From Brevundimonas aveniformis DSM 17977 (GTDB lineage: Bacteria > Pseudomonadota > Alphaproteobacteria > Caulobacterales > Caulobacteraceae): a stretch of 64,000 bases of DNA. Below are positions 46,551 to 55,662 of this stretch, piece by piece. Position 1 is the stretch's first letter, and every line of letters starts with the position of its first letter. The stretch covers positions 1 through 64,000 of the forward strand of contig NZ_AUAO01000003.1 of NCBI RefSeq assembly GCF_000428765.1, written 5' to 3'. The notes below the pieces were generated by a model. It had not been told where the DNA came from. It saw only the letters and a program-made list of their open reading frames with translations, and searched no databases. The position numbers and the translations under genes are program-made.

Positions 46551-47665
46551 GCTGTTTCTTTGAGGTGACGCGCGCGAAAGTCGCGGCGGAACGCCTCGAA
46601 ACGACCCTCTGAGATCGCTGCCCGCATCGCCGCCGTCAGCGCCTGGAAGAAGGCGATGTTGTGCCAGCTCAACAGCACCTGGCCGAGGATTTCCTCGGCG
46701 CGGACGAGATGGTGGAGGTAGGCCATAGAATAGTCGCGGCTGGCGGGACATTCGCTATCGGGATCGAGGGGGGCGTCCAGTTCGGCGAAACGGGCACCCT
46801 TGAGGTTTATCGGGCCGTCCCAAGTCCAGGCCTGGCCGTGGCGACCTGAGCGCGTCGGCAGGACGCAGTCGAACATATCGACGCCGCGCGCCACCGCCTC
46901 AACCAGATCAATCGGCTTGCCGACGCCCATCAGATAGCGCGGCCGGTCGGAGGGCAGCATGGGCGCAGCGTAGTCGAGAGTATCGCACATGGCCTGATGA
47001 CCTTCGCCCACGGCCAGGCCACCGATCGCGTAGCCGTCAAAGCCGATGTCGACCAACCGCTCGGCGCTCTCGCGGCGCAGATGTTCGAAGGTCGAGCCCT
47101 GCTGGATACCGAACAGGGCCTGGGTGTCACGGGCACCGAAGGCGGCCTTGGAGCGGCCAGCCCAGCGGGCGGACAACTCCATGGCGGCGCGGGCGCGCAC
47201 TTCCTCGGCGGGGTAGGCGACGCATTCGTCCAACTGCATGACGATGTCTGAGCCGAGTAGGTCGGCCTGGATTTCGATCGAGCGTTCGGGGCTGAGCACA
47301 TGGCGCGAGCCGTCTATGTGGCTGGCGAAGGTGACGGCGTCCTCCGTCACCTTGTTGATGTCGGACAGGCTCATCACCTGAAAGCCGCCGGAATCGGTCA
47401 GGATCGGGCCGTCCCAGCGCATGAAGCGATGCAGGCCACCCAGCCGCTTCACCCGCTCGGCGGTGGGACGCAGCATCAGATGATAGGTATTGCCCAGGAT
47501 AATGTCGGCACCGGTGGATTTGACCTGATCGACCGTTAGGGCCTTGACCGTGCCGGCGGTGCCGACCGGCATGAACGCCGGCGTGCGAATGTCGCCGCGG
47601 GGGGTCTTGAGGACGCCGGTGCGGGCCGCGCCATCGGTGGCGGACAGGGTGAAATCAAAGGCCAT
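46547..47665 (-). CDS. tgt: tRNA-guanine transglycosylase (queuine tRNA-ribosyltransferase)
   Basis: A 372-residue TIM-barrel enzyme exchanging guanine 34 for preQ1 in tRNAs with GUN anticodons. Seen: '[21 protein letters not shown]', '[11 protein letters not shown]', the active-site '[12 protein letters not shown]', 'DECVAYPA', '[19 protein letters not shown]', '[16 protein letters not shown]' and '[17 protein letters not shown]'. The zinc site is unusual: the normal C-x-C-x-x-C is Ser304-x-Cys306-x-x-Ser309 here, while the fourth ligand His335 is kept ('LLSWHN'). The catalytic core is otherwise intact, so I call it functional. It is paired at a distance with queA (48366). Confidence 0.95.
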   Translation of the reverse strand: MAFDFTLSATDGAARTGVLKTPRGDIRTPAFMPVGTAGTVKALTVDQVKSTGADIILGNTYHLMLRPTAERVKRLGGLHRFMRWDGPILTDSGGFQVMSLSDINKVTEDAVTFASHIDGSRHVLSPERSIEIQADLLGSDIVMQLDECVAYPAEEVRARAAMELSARWAGRSKAAFGARDTQALFGIQQGSTFEHLRRESAERLVDIGFDGYAIGGLAVGEGHQAMCDTLDYAAPMLPSDRPRYLMGVGKPIDLVEAVARGVDMFDCVLPTRSGRHGQAWTWDGPINLKGARFAELDAPLDPDSECPASRDYSMAYLHHLVRAEEILGQVLLSWHNIAFFQALTAAMRAAISEGRFEAFRRDFRARHLKETA

Positions 47666-47863
47666 GGAGGCGCGCCTCTACACCCAATTCCCGGCGCTCG
47701 GAAAGGGTGATGCTTATGGTGGAGCTTGCAACCGTGGCCGTGACACCCCATCCTACTGGGCATCCGAGATCATCCAGACAGGTCGCCCCGCGCGTCGCGC
47801 GAGGGCGCGTTCCCGTTTCTGTCGGTTTGAACCTCTCGTCGATCAACCTTTGAAGGACACATC

Positions 47864-48358
47864 TTGTACGCAAAACGCCCCGCCAACGCCGCTCCCCGTT
47901 CCAACAACCGCCGCCAGGGCTACGTCCGCCCGCTCGTTCGCGCCCGCGTCGGGCTGCTGATGCGAAAGGGCTCAAACTTCGGCGAGTTGGCGGATGCCGA
48001 ACAGGTGGTGCGTGGGGCCGGCCTGGGTCTGGCACCGTTGTCGAACAACAATGAACCGCTGAGCGACGGCGGCATCACCATCATGGCGACGGCCAAGATG
48101 GCCGATCTGGACTCGGGGGCCCTGCGCGGCCTGGTCATTCCCGACGGGACGGACGCGGACAGCCATGTGACCGACGCAGCCAAGCGGGCCATGTCCGCCG
48201 GTCTGCCTGTGATGGCTTTTGGTGACAGCGTGGCCCTGGTGGCGTCCGCCGCCGGCGTGACGGCGACCGCAGGGCACGCGGCTTTGATCTCGACAGGGAA
48301 GTTTCAGGTGCTGGACGACATGAAGGCGGTCACCGCCGCCGCCGAGGCGATCAACTAA
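47864..48358 (+). CDS. DJ-1/PfpI-like protein lacking the usual cysteine
   Basis: A 164-residue protein beginning with a basic stretch ('RPANAAPRSNNRRQGYVRP'). The centre and C-terminus show a class I glutaminase/DJ-1-like pattern: 'GALRGLVIPDGTDADSH', 'AAKRAMSAGLPVMAFGDSVALVASAAGV'. The position that holds the nucleophilic Cys in DJ-1/PfpI proteins is not Cys here, so catalysis in the standard way is unlikely. Start is TTG at 47864 with GAAGGA 6 bases upstream. It lies on the opposite strand between tgt and queA and ends 8 bases before the end of queA. Function unknown; family call tentative. Confidence 0.6.
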   Translation: MYAKRPANAAPRSNNRRQGYVRPLVRARVGLLMRKGSNFGELADAEQVVRGAGLGLAPLSNNNEPLSDGGITIMATAKMADLDSGALRGLVIPDGTDADSHVTDAAKRAMSAGLPVMAFGDSVALVASAAGVTATAGHAALISTGKFQVLDDMKAVTAAAEAIN

Positions 48359-48365
48359 TCGTTCT

Positions 48366-49442
48366 TCAGGCCCGGAAGAGCAAACTTCCGTCGCCATAGG
48401 AATAGAAGCGATAGCCGCCTGCGACCGCGTGGTCGTAGGCGGTTTTCATTTGGGCCGTGCCTGCGAAGGCCGAGATCAGCATGAACAGGGTCGACCGCGG
48501 TAGGTGGAAGTTGGTCATCAGCACATCGACCGCCCGGAACCGGTAGCCGGGCGTGATGAAGATGGCGGTGTCTCCGTGGAACGGCTGGATGACGCCGTCC
48601 TCGCCGGTGGCACTTTCGAGCAGGCGCAGAGACGTGGTGCCGACGCAGACGATGCGACCGCCGCGCGCATGGACGGCGTTCAGAGCCGCCGCCGTCGCGG
48701 TGGCGACCTCGCCCCATTCCGAGTGCATCCGGTGGTCGTCGGTGTCATCCACCTTGACCGGCAGGAAGGTGCCGGCACCGACGTGCAGGGTGACGGCATG
48801 GGTTGAGACGCCGCGCGCGGCCAGGCGTTCCAGCAGGTCCGGCGTGAAATGCAGGCCCGCCGTCGGCGCGGCGACCGACCCGTCGTGCTCGGCAAAGACG
48901 GTCTGATAGTCGGACCGGTCCCGATCATCCTCGGGACGCTGGGCCGCGATGTAGGGAGGAAGGGGCATGACCCCGACCTCGCGGATGGCGTCGTCCAGCA
49001 TGGGGCCGGACAGGTCGAAGCGCAGGATCACCAGGCCGTCGTCGCCCTTAGCCTGGACGGTGGCTTCGAGCCGGCCAAGGTTGCAGGCACCGTCCTCGGT
49101 GCGGCCGAAGCGGATGCGGTCCCCCGGCTTGATGCGCTTGCCGGGCTTCATAAATGCGGACCAGACGTCAGGGCTGTCGCGATGATGCAGGGTGGCCTCC
49201 ACCAGGATCGGCGGCAGGTGGTCGCGATGGCGCTCGCCCGAAAGGCGGGCAGGGATTACGCGCGTGTCGTTAAAGACCAGAGCGTCGCCGGGCTGAAGCA
49301 ACTCCGGCAGGTCGCGCACGAGCCGGTCCTCCAGCGGCGCGCCGGGCCGCACGACAAGAAGCCGCGCACTGTCGCGCGGACTGGCCGGACGCAGGGCGAT
49401 GCGGTCGTTCGGCAGGTCGAAGTCGAAATCAGAAACCTTCAT
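48366..49442 (-). CDS. queA: S-adenosylmethionine:tRNA ribosyltransferase-isomerase
   Basis: A 358-residue enzyme that builds epoxyqueuosine by transferring the ribose of SAM onto preQ1 in tRNA, the step after Tgt. Hallmarks: '[27 protein letters not shown]', '[19 protein letters not shown]', '[19 protein letters not shown]', '[17 protein letters not shown]', 'MHSEWGEV' and '[19 protein letters not shown]'. The ATG overlaps the stop of the upstream gene (ATGA), which sets the start. The length is as expected. Confidence 0.97.
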   Translation of the reverse strand: MKVSDFDFDLPNDRIALRPASPRDSARLLVVRPGAPLEDRLVRDLPELLQPGDALVFNDTRVIPARLSGERHRDHLPPILVEATLHHRDSPDVWSAFMKPGKRIKPGDRIRFGRTEDGACNLGRLEATVQAKGDDGLVILRFDLSGPMLDDAIREVGVMPLPPYIAAQRPEDDRDRSDYQTVFAEHDGSVAAPTAGLHFTPDLLERLAARGVSTHAVTLHVGAGTFLPVKVDDTDDHRMHSEWGEVATATAAALNAVHARGGRIVCVGTTSLRLLESATGEDGVIQPFHGDTAIFITPGYRFRAVDVLMTNFHLPRSTLFMLISAFAGTAQMKTAYDHAVAGGYRFYSYGDGSLLFRA

Positions 49443-49882
49443 CGGGTGCTGTCGGATGGGTCCAGCAGGCCGCAGGCGAAAGGTTGGTTCGGATTGTTGC
49501 GCAGGCGCGCGGTCTGGCCCTCTTCCAGCACGATGGCGAGCGGGCCGTCGCGGCGGTTGACCTGGACGATCGTCGGGCCGACGAGGTTGCAGGTCTTGTC
49601 GTCGAAGATTTCGAGACAACGGGGGTAGGCGTCGCCGTCTCGCGGCAGCACGCCGTTGGGCCGCTCACGCTGGGCGCGGTCGCTGCTGTTGGAGAAGGCA
49701 CCGAACTCGACGCCCTGGGCATTGAGGGCGGCCCAGTCTGTCTGCGGGCAGGCGGGAGCGTCGGGCGGAATGTCCCGCGGCCCGAAGCTGATCAGCGCCC
49801 AGGCGATGAAGCCGCCGACGACAACGGCGATCGGGGCCAGTAATGGGAGGATGCCCCACGAACGCTTCTGAGATTCGGTCAC
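49439..49882 (-). CDS. Membrane-anchored hypothetical protein
   Basis: A 147-residue protein with one N-terminal helix (about residues 12-33, '[20 protein letters not shown]') and a periplasmic part of about 110 residues ('[20 protein letters not shown]', '[18 protein letters not shown]', 'FACGLLDP') with four cysteines. I do not recognise a family. GTG start. It is sandwiched in a tight minus-strand run: its GTG overlaps the ppx stop and its stop overlaps the queA start, so it is translated as part of ppk1-ppx-(this)-queA. Confidence 0.72.
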   Translation of the reverse strand: MTESQKRSWGILPLLAPIAVVVGGFIAWALISFGPRDIPPDAPACPQTDWAALNAQGVEFGAFSNSSDRAQRERPNGVLPRDGDAYPRCLEIFDDKTCNLVGPTIVQVNRRDGPLAIVLEEGQTARLRNNPNQPFACGLLDPSDSTR

Positions 49883-51366
49883 GTTGTTTCGACCTCCAAG
49901 CGTGCCGACAGGTCAAGGGCTTGGGCCAGGGTGCCGAGGCGCTTCCTGACCTTATCGCCGCGCAGCAGATCGGCATGGGCGCGGCCCACGCGCAAGACGA
50001 GATCGGGGCCGTCGACCACCAGCCGCGTGGTCGACAGCAGTTCGGCCGAGCGCGCCGACAGGTCGCTGGCCAGTCGCAGGGCCAGGCCGTGCAGCCGCGC
50101 GCGCTCCAGCCCGCCGGTGCCGAGCAAGCGCGCCACCAACTGCGCCTCTGGCGCGCCCTGCCCGCCGTAGCGGGCGTGGATGGCCGAGGCGAGGAAGGCG
50201 CGCTCGGCATGGACGAGGCCCGCGACCGGTGCCCGCAGGACCTGCTCAAATGCTACATCAGCCCGGTGGTCGGGGTGCAGACGCGAGCCGACGTCGGCCA
50301 GGGCAGCGCCTGCGGACAACATGACGGCGTCTCGTTCTGCCGAGAACTGAGGCTTCAGCGGGCTGAGCACGGGCTTCAGCCAGGCGACGATGACCCGATC
50401 CAGGCCGTGTTCCAGGCTCTCGCGATCGCCGAGCGCGCGGCAGCCTTCCAGTAGCGGATCGCGGGCGCGGACCGCAGGCGTCATGGCCTCGAGCAACAGG
50501 CCTTCGCGCAGGCCGTAGGCGGAAAAGGAGACGGTCCTGACGCCCAGCTTCCTGCACAGGCGGGACAAGACCCGCGCCGCGTGGGGCAGGGTGAGCGCGC
50601 GCGCCCTGTTTGTGCGGGCCAACTTCTCCAGAGTCGGGCGCGACAGGCGGCCGAGCAACGCGGCCATCTCGTCGACCTGGGCGGCGGACATTTCGTACTG
50701 GTGGACGATCTCCAGGGCGTGGCGTTCCTGGCGCATATGGAGCAGGGCCAGGCTGCGCCAGGCACCGCCGACGGCATGCAGGGTTTTCGCCTCAAACCCT
50801 TTGGCCGGTCTTAGGCGGGTGTCGATCTCGGCGATGGGGTCATCGTCGTCAGCTTCCATGGCGAAGGGGCCGAGGGGCAGGGTGACGCCCTGGCCGGCCT
50901 CGCCGCCGGTGACCGGCACCAGTTCGAGGCTCGATCCGCCCAGGTCCGCGACGACGCCTTCGGCTGCGGGATTGCCGGCGATGACTCCAAGGGCCGCGTA
51001 GCGCGCCTCTTCCTCGCCGGACAGGACGCGGATCTTCAAGCCGGTCTCGGCCACGACGCGATCACAGAAGCCGGGGCCGTCGATCGCCTCGCGCACAGCG
51101 GCGGTGGCGACGATGTGTCGCTCAGCCAGTGGCAGGGTTTCCATCAGGACGGCGAAGCGGCGAATGGTGTCCACCGCCTCGGCGACGCCCTCGCCGGACA
51201 GCTTGCCGGTTGCGGCGACCTCACGACCGAGCCCCGCCAGGACCTTCTCGTTATAGCCGGTCCAGATGGCGCGGCCCTGCAGGCCGTAGACGACCAGGCG
51301 CACGGAGTTGGACCCCACATCCAGGACCGCCGCCTCGCGGGTGCGGAAGTCAGCGCTTGCGGTCAT
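49879..51366 (-). CDS. ppx: Exopolyphosphatase, Ppx/GppA family (second copy)
   Basis: A 495-residue ASKHA phosphatase expected to release phosphate from polyphosphate. N-terminal domain: '[20 protein letters not shown]', '[16 protein letters not shown]', '[15 protein letters not shown]' and '[16 protein letters not shown]'. The C-terminal part is helical with an HD-like segment ('[19 protein letters not shown]', '[15 protein letters not shown]'). It overlaps ppk1 by 17 bases, so synthesis and breakdown of polyphosphate are co-expressed. It is longer than the family member at 28896-29951 and its pairing with ppk1 supports the Ppx assignment. Confidence 0.92.
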   Translation of the reverse strand: MTASADFRTREAAVLDVGSNSVRLVVYGLQGRAIWTGYNEKVLAGLGREVAATGKLSGEGVAEAVDTIRRFAVLMETLPLAERHIVATAAVREAIDGPGFCDRVVAETGLKIRVLSGEEEARYAALGVIAGNPAAEGVVADLGGSSLELVPVTGGEAGQGVTLPLGPFAMEADDDDPIAEIDTRLRPAKGFEAKTLHAVGGAWRSLALLHMRQERHALEIVHQYEMSAAQVDEMAALLGRLSRPTLEKLARTNRARALTLPHAARVLSRLCRKLGVRTVSFSAYGLREGLLLEAMTPAVRARDPLLEGCRALGDRESLEHGLDRVIVAWLKPVLSPLKPQFSAERDAVMLSAGAALADVGSRLHPDHRADVAFEQVLRAPVAGLVHAERAFLASAIHARYGGQGAPEAQLVARLLGTGGLERARLHGLALRLASDLSARSAELLSTTRLVVDGPDLVLRVGRAHADLLRGDKVRKRLGTLAQALDLSARLEVETT

Positions 51367-53551
51367 AGCGAATGGCCTTGGGCCGGTCCTTGGCGCGGCG
51401 GCCGCGTCCAGACAGGCTGGGGTTGGTCATAAAATAGTCGTGCGCGGAGAAGGGCGTATCGGCTTTTCCGACCTTGGCGCGTGAATAGGTTCCGTCGGCA
51501 TTGAGGAACCAACTCTGGGCCTCGTCCTTCAGGTTGGCCAGCATGATCTGGTCCATGATCTGGTCGTGGACGGTGGGATTGAGCGCCGGGACCATGATCT
51601 CGACCCGGCGATCCAGATTGCGCTGCATCCAGTCGGCGGACGAGAAGAACACCTCAGCCCGATCGCTGGGCAGGTCCTTGCCGTTGGCGAAACAGGCGAT
51701 GCGGGCGTGTTCGAGGAAGCGCCCGACGATCGACTTGACGGTGATGTTCTCCGACAGGCCTTTCACGCCGGGTCGCAGGCAGCAGACGCCGCGAACCACC
51801 AGCTCGATCTTCACCCCGGCCTGGCTGGCTCGATACAGGGCATCAATGATCTCGGCGTGGACCAGGGAGTTCATCTTGGCCCAGATGGCGGCGGGCTTGC
51901 CCTTGCGGGCGTTGTCGGCCTCCCGCTCGATCAGATCGAGCAGCCGCTTCTTCAACGTCAGCGGGGATACAGCCAGTCGCTCCAGGTCATCCGGCTCGGC
52001 ATAACCGGTGATGAAGTTGAACACCTTGGTCGCATCGCGCCCCAGGGCGGGATCACAGGTGAACAGGCTCAGGTCCGTGTAAATCCGCGCCGTCACCGGG
52101 TGATAGTTGCCGGTGCCGAAGTGGCAGTAGGTCCGCAGGCCTTCGGCCTCGCGCCGGACGACGGCGGAGATCTTGGCGTGGGTCTTCCATTCGACGAAGC
52201 CGAAGACGACGTGGACGCCGGCCCGCTCCATGGCGCGCGCCCAGCGCAGATTGGCTTCTTCATCGAAGCGCGCCTTGATCTCGACCAGGGCGGTGACGTT
52301 CTTGCCGTTCTCGGCGGCCTCGATCAGGGCGGCGACGATGGGGCTGTCGTTGGAGGTGCGATAGAGCGTCTGTTTGATGGCGATGACACTGGGGTCGCGC
52401 GCCGCCTGGCGCAGGAACTGAACCACCGCGTCGAAGCTCTCGAACGGATGGTGGACCAGGATGTCCTTCTCCCGGATGGCGGCAAAACTGTCGCCGCCGT
52501 GTTCGCGAATGCGCTCGGGGAAGCGCGGTTCATAGGGCTTGAACTTGAGGTCGGGGCGTTCCGATGGGATCAGCTCGTTGAGCTGGCCCAGACCCAGCAG
52601 GCCGTCGATGATGTCGACATCGGGCGGGTCGGCATCGAGTTGCTCGATGATAAAGGCCGCCAGATCGTCCGGCATGGCCTTTTCGATCATCACCTTGACC
52701 ACGTCGCCCAGGCGCCGCTGCTTGAGACGGCTTTCAAATTCGCGGACCAGGTCCTCGGCCTCTTCCTCGATCTCGATATCGCTGTCGCGGATCAGTCGAA
52801 ACAGGCCGCTGGCCTCGACATCACAGCCGGGAAACAGGTGGTCGATGAACATCATCACCATCGTCTCGAGGGTGACGACCCGCCGGCGTCCCTTGGCCGA
52901 GCGTCCGTCCGTGGGCAAGGCCCAGAAGCGGCGCACCTGGGTCGGGATCGGGGCCAGGGCATACAGGACCCGCCCGGTCGAGCGCCGCCGCAGCTTGAGC
53001 GCCAGCGAGAACCCCTGGTTCGGCAGGAAGGGGAAGGGATGGGCCGGGTCGATGGCCATGGGGGTCAGCACGGCGAAAAGCTGGCTCAGGAACTCGGGCT
53101 CCAGCCGCTCGCGTTCGGTCTTGGTAATGTGGTCGGCATCGACAACCTCAATGCCCTCCGCCGCCAGCTCGCGGCGTAGCTTGCGCCAGGTCTTCTGCTG
53201 GTCGTCCATCAGCTGTTCGGCGGCGACGTCGACGGCCTCGAGCGTTTCGGGCGGGGTCAGGCCATCCTGGGAGAGGACGCGCACGCCCTGGCGGACCTGG
53301 CCCTTGATGCCGGCCACGCGCACCATGAAGAACTCATCCAGGTTGTTGGCCGAGATCGACAGGAAGCGCAGACGCTCGAACAGGGGGTGGCGCGGATTGG
53401 TCGCCTCTTCCATCACGCGCTGATTGAAGGCCAGCCAGGAAAGCTCGCGGTTGAAGAACCGTTCGGGCGACGCCAGCAGGGCCTGGTCCAGCGCAAGCGG
53501 GCCGGCCCGCGTGGCGGTCGATCTCGGCGAGGCGTCTGCGGTGTCGGCCAT
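51350..53551 (-). CDS. ppk1: Polyphosphate kinase 1
   Basis: A 733-residue enzyme polymerising the gamma-phosphate of ATP into polyphosphate. All four PPK1 domains are seen: N-terminal '[19 protein letters not shown]', head domain with '[10 protein letters not shown]', and the two PLD-like C-terminal domains with '[20 protein letters not shown]', the autophosphorylated His region '[19 protein letters not shown]' and '[20 protein letters not shown]'. The length (about 690-735) is typical. It lies between hdaA and ppx on the minus strand, 42 bases after hdaA. Polyphosphate links to stress survival and cell-cycle control in Caulobacter relatives. Confidence 0.98.
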   Translation of the reverse strand: MADTADASPRSTATRAGPLALDQALLASPERFFNRELSWLAFNQRVMEEATNPRHPLFERLRFLSISANNLDEFFMVRVAGIKGQVRQGVRVLSQDGLTPPETLEAVDVAAEQLMDDQQKTWRKLRRELAAEGIEVVDADHITKTERERLEPEFLSQLFAVLTPMAIDPAHPFPFLPNQGFSLALKLRRRSTGRVLYALAPIPTQVRRFWALPTDGRSAKGRRRVVTLETMVMMFIDHLFPGCDVEASGLFRLIRDSDIEIEEEAEDLVREFESRLKQRRLGDVVKVMIEKAMPDDLAAFIIEQLDADPPDVDIIDGLLGLGQLNELIPSERPDLKFKPYEPRFPERIREHGGDSFAAIREKDILVHHPFESFDAVVQFLRQAARDPSVIAIKQTLYRTSNDSPIVAALIEAAENGKNVTALVEIKARFDEEANLRWARAMERAGVHVVFGFVEWKTHAKISAVVRREAEGLRTYCHFGTGNYHPVTARIYTDLSLFTCDPALGRDATKVFNFITGYAEPDDLERLAVSPLTLKKRLLDLIEREADNARKGKPAAIWAKMNSLVHAEIIDALYRASQAGVKIELVVRGVCCLRPGVKGLSENITVKSIVGRFLEHARIACFANGKDLPSDRAEVFFSSADWMQRNLDRRVEIMVPALNPTVHDQIMDQIMLANLKDEAQSWFLNADGTYSRAKVGKADTPFSAHDYFMTNPSLSGRGRRAKDRPKAIRYDRKR

Positions 53552-53593
53552 GGCGGCGTAATGACCCGTCGGGCCTTGTTCGGCAAGGTCCGG

Positions 53594-54295
53594 TCAGGGC
53601 TGGGGCTGGAAAAGCTCCGCCGTCTCGGCCTCGAGCAGCTCACGCGCCAGGGCCCGATTCAGCTTTCGGCCCCCAGCTTCGACATCCAGCCGCGCGACCA
53701 TGGCCCGCGCCGCCGGGATGGAACGGTCCATCCGCAGCACCAGATAGTCGATCAGGTCATCGGCCGGGGTCATGGCCCGTTCGTCGAAGAACCGGCGCAG
53801 GGCCGCTGCCAGGACCGTCTCATCTGGGGTCTCCATCCGCACGGCGCGAACCGAGTCCAGCCGCGACCGCAGGTCGGGGACGCGTGTGTCGCGACCGGCC
53901 AGCGTGCCCCGAGACGTTAGAAGCAGGGCCCCGCCGGGAAGGCGCGCCAAGTTTATCAGATGAAACAGGATCTCGTCATCGGTTCGGTCCGCGTCATCCA
54001 GCAGGATCGCCCGGCCTTCCAGTTCGGACAGATCCTCCAGCCGCACTTCGTCGCCCTGAAAGCCTATCGCCCCGACGCGCTCGGCCCAGTCGGCGGCCAG
54101 ATGCGACTTGCCCGCACCCTCGGGGCCGATGAGGGCGAGGATGGACTCCCCCGGTATTGGCCAATGATCCAGGGTTTCGGCCGCCGCCCGATTGCTGGGG
54201 CCACGCATGAAGGCGGCAAACCGCGCCCTGGGCTCGCGCACCAGCGGAAAGCGCATCTGATCGGAGGCAAGTCGGCGGGAACCGGGCTGAGACAT
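53594..54295 (-). CDS. hdaA: DnaA regulatory inactivator HdaA
   Basis: A 233-residue AAA+ protein related to DnaA that, with the beta clamp, stimulates DnaA-ATP hydrolysis after replication starts. A clamp-binding peptide of the form Q-x-x-F-P-L ('QMRFPL', residues 13-18) is followed by Walker A 'LALIGPEGAGKSHLAADW', Walker B 'GRAILLDDADR', sensor I 'LLLTSRG' and the arginine-finger/sensor II region 'LRSRLDSVRAV' and 'SIPAARAMVARLD'. No DNA-binding domain IV follows, separating it from DnaA. The RHS island begins about 90 bases upstream of its start, so its promoter may have been affected. Confidence 0.94.
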   Translation of the reverse strand: MSQPGSRRLASDQMRFPLVREPRARFAAFMRGPSNRAAAETLDHWPIPGESILALIGPEGAGKSHLAADWAERVGAIGFQGDEVRLEDLSELEGRAILLDDADRTDDEILFHLINLARLPGGALLLTSRGTLAGRDTRVPDLRSRLDSVRAVRMETPDETVLAAALRRFFDERAMTPADDLIDYLVLRMDRSIPAARAMVARLDVEAGGRKLNRALARELLEAETAELFQPQP

Positions 54296-54472
54296 GACGT
54301 CTGTCTAGCGGCCCCTTGCGACAAAATCAGTCGTGCCCGACGGGCGACTGGGGACAAGACCGTGCTTTCTGTGGGTGGGCGGTAGGCTGCACGATCACTT
54401 ACGCCGATCCGTGGGGGCCTGACCAACGGCTCAAATGTTGCCAGCCAGATCAACACCTATGACGAATACGGC
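54296..54472. other. Junction between hdaA and the RHS island
   Basis: This stretch must hold the hdaA promoter (minus strand). From about 54386 it also shows a plus-strand reading frame with RHS-like sequence ('LTNGSNVASQINTYDEYG') running into the downstream RHS fragment without a start. In-frame stop TAG is at 54383. The RHS homology therefore begins abruptly inside this interval. No transposon ends or repeats were seen. Confidence 0.6.
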
Positions 54473-55231
54473 GTGCCGGGCACCTTCTCAGGCCGGTTCG
54501 GCTATGCTGGCTCCATGTATCTGAACCGCGCCATGGCCGCGCCGTGGAATATGCGGAACCGCCAGTACAACCCGACGCTGGGCCGCTTCATGCAGACGGA
54601 CCCGATCGGGATACAGGGCGGGGTGAACCTGTATGGGTATGTGGGGAACGATCCGGTGAATGTCGTGGATCCGTGGGGGTTGCAGCCGGATGAGGTGGGG
54701 CCGGTCGATGTTTGGGGAAGGAGGTGCTCTCCAGGCGCAACCTGCCTTCGGGGCGACGATGCGCGGAGGTTTCTCGAAGATCTTATGGACCGACTGATGC
54801 AGAGAGATCAATATCGAGAACCGCATGACCTCGTTACGGAAACGGTTGTGTGTCGTCGAGATCGACTGTGTACCGAGGAGAGGGTTTTCCAATGTTTGCG
54901 GCGATACCCCGCGCCCGGGGCATCTGGACGAAATCCGGTGAATTCAGGAAGTCAAACTTACGTGAATATTACGGCCTTTGGTGTGGGAATATCGGGCCAT
55001 GTCGTTCATCGAGTTGATCCGGGAAGTCGAACGGTGAGAAATACGACCTTGCCAGACCATACGCTCTATCCTGGAGTAGTAAGCCGAAGTGTTACAACTT
55101 ACGGAAACTTTATCGGAATTGAAAATCATTCTTATGGAACTGGGCAGATGGGGGGAATAAATTCGGCGCTATCATTACCGCTATGGCAGACGCAGAATGC
55201 GCTGATAACTGCGTGCGTGGCGCAGAGATGA
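54473..55231 (+). CDS. Truncated RHS protein: C-terminal core plus variable toxin-like tip
   Basis: The open frame continues upstream to 54386 without a good start; GTG 54473 is the first candidate, giving 252 residues. Residues about 5-72 are the RHS-associated core: 'GTFSGRFGYAGS', 'RNRQYNPTLGRFMQTDPIG', 'VNLYGYVGNDPVNVVDPWG'. After 'DPWG' the sequence changes to an unrelated tip of about 180 residues containing 'LPDHTLYPGVVSRSV', the kind of exchangeable toxin domain seen at RHS C-termini. GC content falls sharply in its last 250 bases. The huge N-terminal shell of RHS proteins is missing, so it cannot be delivered as a normal RHS effector. The downstream membrane gene overlaps by 4 bases. 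Confidence 0.75.
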   Translation: MPGTFSGRFGYAGSMYLNRAMAAPWNMRNRQYNPTLGRFMQTDPIGIQGGVNLYGYVGNDPVNVVDPWGLQPDEVGPVDVWGRRCSPGATCLRGDDARRFLEDLMDRLMQRDQYREPHDLVTETVVCRRDRLCTEERVFQCLRRYPAPGASGRNPVNSGSQTYVNITAFGVGISGHVVHRVDPGSRTVRNTTLPDHTLYPGVVSRSVTTYGNFIGIENHSYGTGQMGGINSALSLPLWQTQNALITACVAQR

Positions 55232-55662
55232 GAAATTTTCTGTTCATATTAGCATTCACCGCAATGCAAACCGTGGCCTCGACCGTCCTGTTTATTTTTC
55301 TTGTGTATATAGGGAGGTATGAGATCGCCGGGAATATAGTTCTCATATGTGGATTCGGGTTTATATCGAGTATTGCATCAACTATTATTGCGATAGTTCT
55401 GCATCAAAATATTGGTTTTCTTTCCGTATTTAGAATTGTGGTGTCTATTGTAATATTTGCAATATACATTATTTATTCATTTTATACATCATCCATTATT
55501 CACGACGGCGTTGTAATATTTAGATATGGAGAAATAGGTCCTGGATTTTATAAGTTCATTTCGATATATATGATTACGTATATATGCATCTATTTAGCGA
55601 TAGACTTGTTTCCGTTGCTTTTATCCAGGGGGGTATTTCTAGTGAATAGGTCGCCTCGGTGA
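55228..55662 (+). CDS. AT-rich membrane protein, candidate RHS immunity protein
   Basis: A 144-residue highly hydrophobic protein with four predicted membrane helices (about residues 4-25, 33-56, 63-85 and 107-128: 'FLFILAFTAMQTVASTVLFI', 'IVLICGFGFISSIASTIIAI', 'FRIVVSIVIFAIYIIYSFYT', 'FISIYMITYICIYLAIDLFP'). Its ATG overlaps the TGA of the RHS tip gene (ATGA). Codon use is AT-rich, in sharp contrast to the 66% GC surroundings, showing recent transfer. Position directly after an RHS tip is that of a cognate immunity gene. The last four or five residues are read from sequence of the next RHS fragment, so the native C-terminus may be lost. Confidence 0.65.
   Translation: MRNFLFILAFTAMQTVASTVLFIFLVYIGRYEIAGNIVLICGFGFISSIASTIIAIVLHQNIGFLSVFRIVVSIVIFAIYIIYSFYTSSIIHDGVVIFRYGEIGPGFYKFISIYMITYICIYLAIDLFPLLLSRGVFLVNRSPR

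Noticed and set aside
51566..53179. 537-codon open frame opposite ppk1
   Set aside because: It is the antisense of ppk1, with composition typical of high-GC mirror frames (His/Asp/Gly/Arg-rich) and no recognisable motif.
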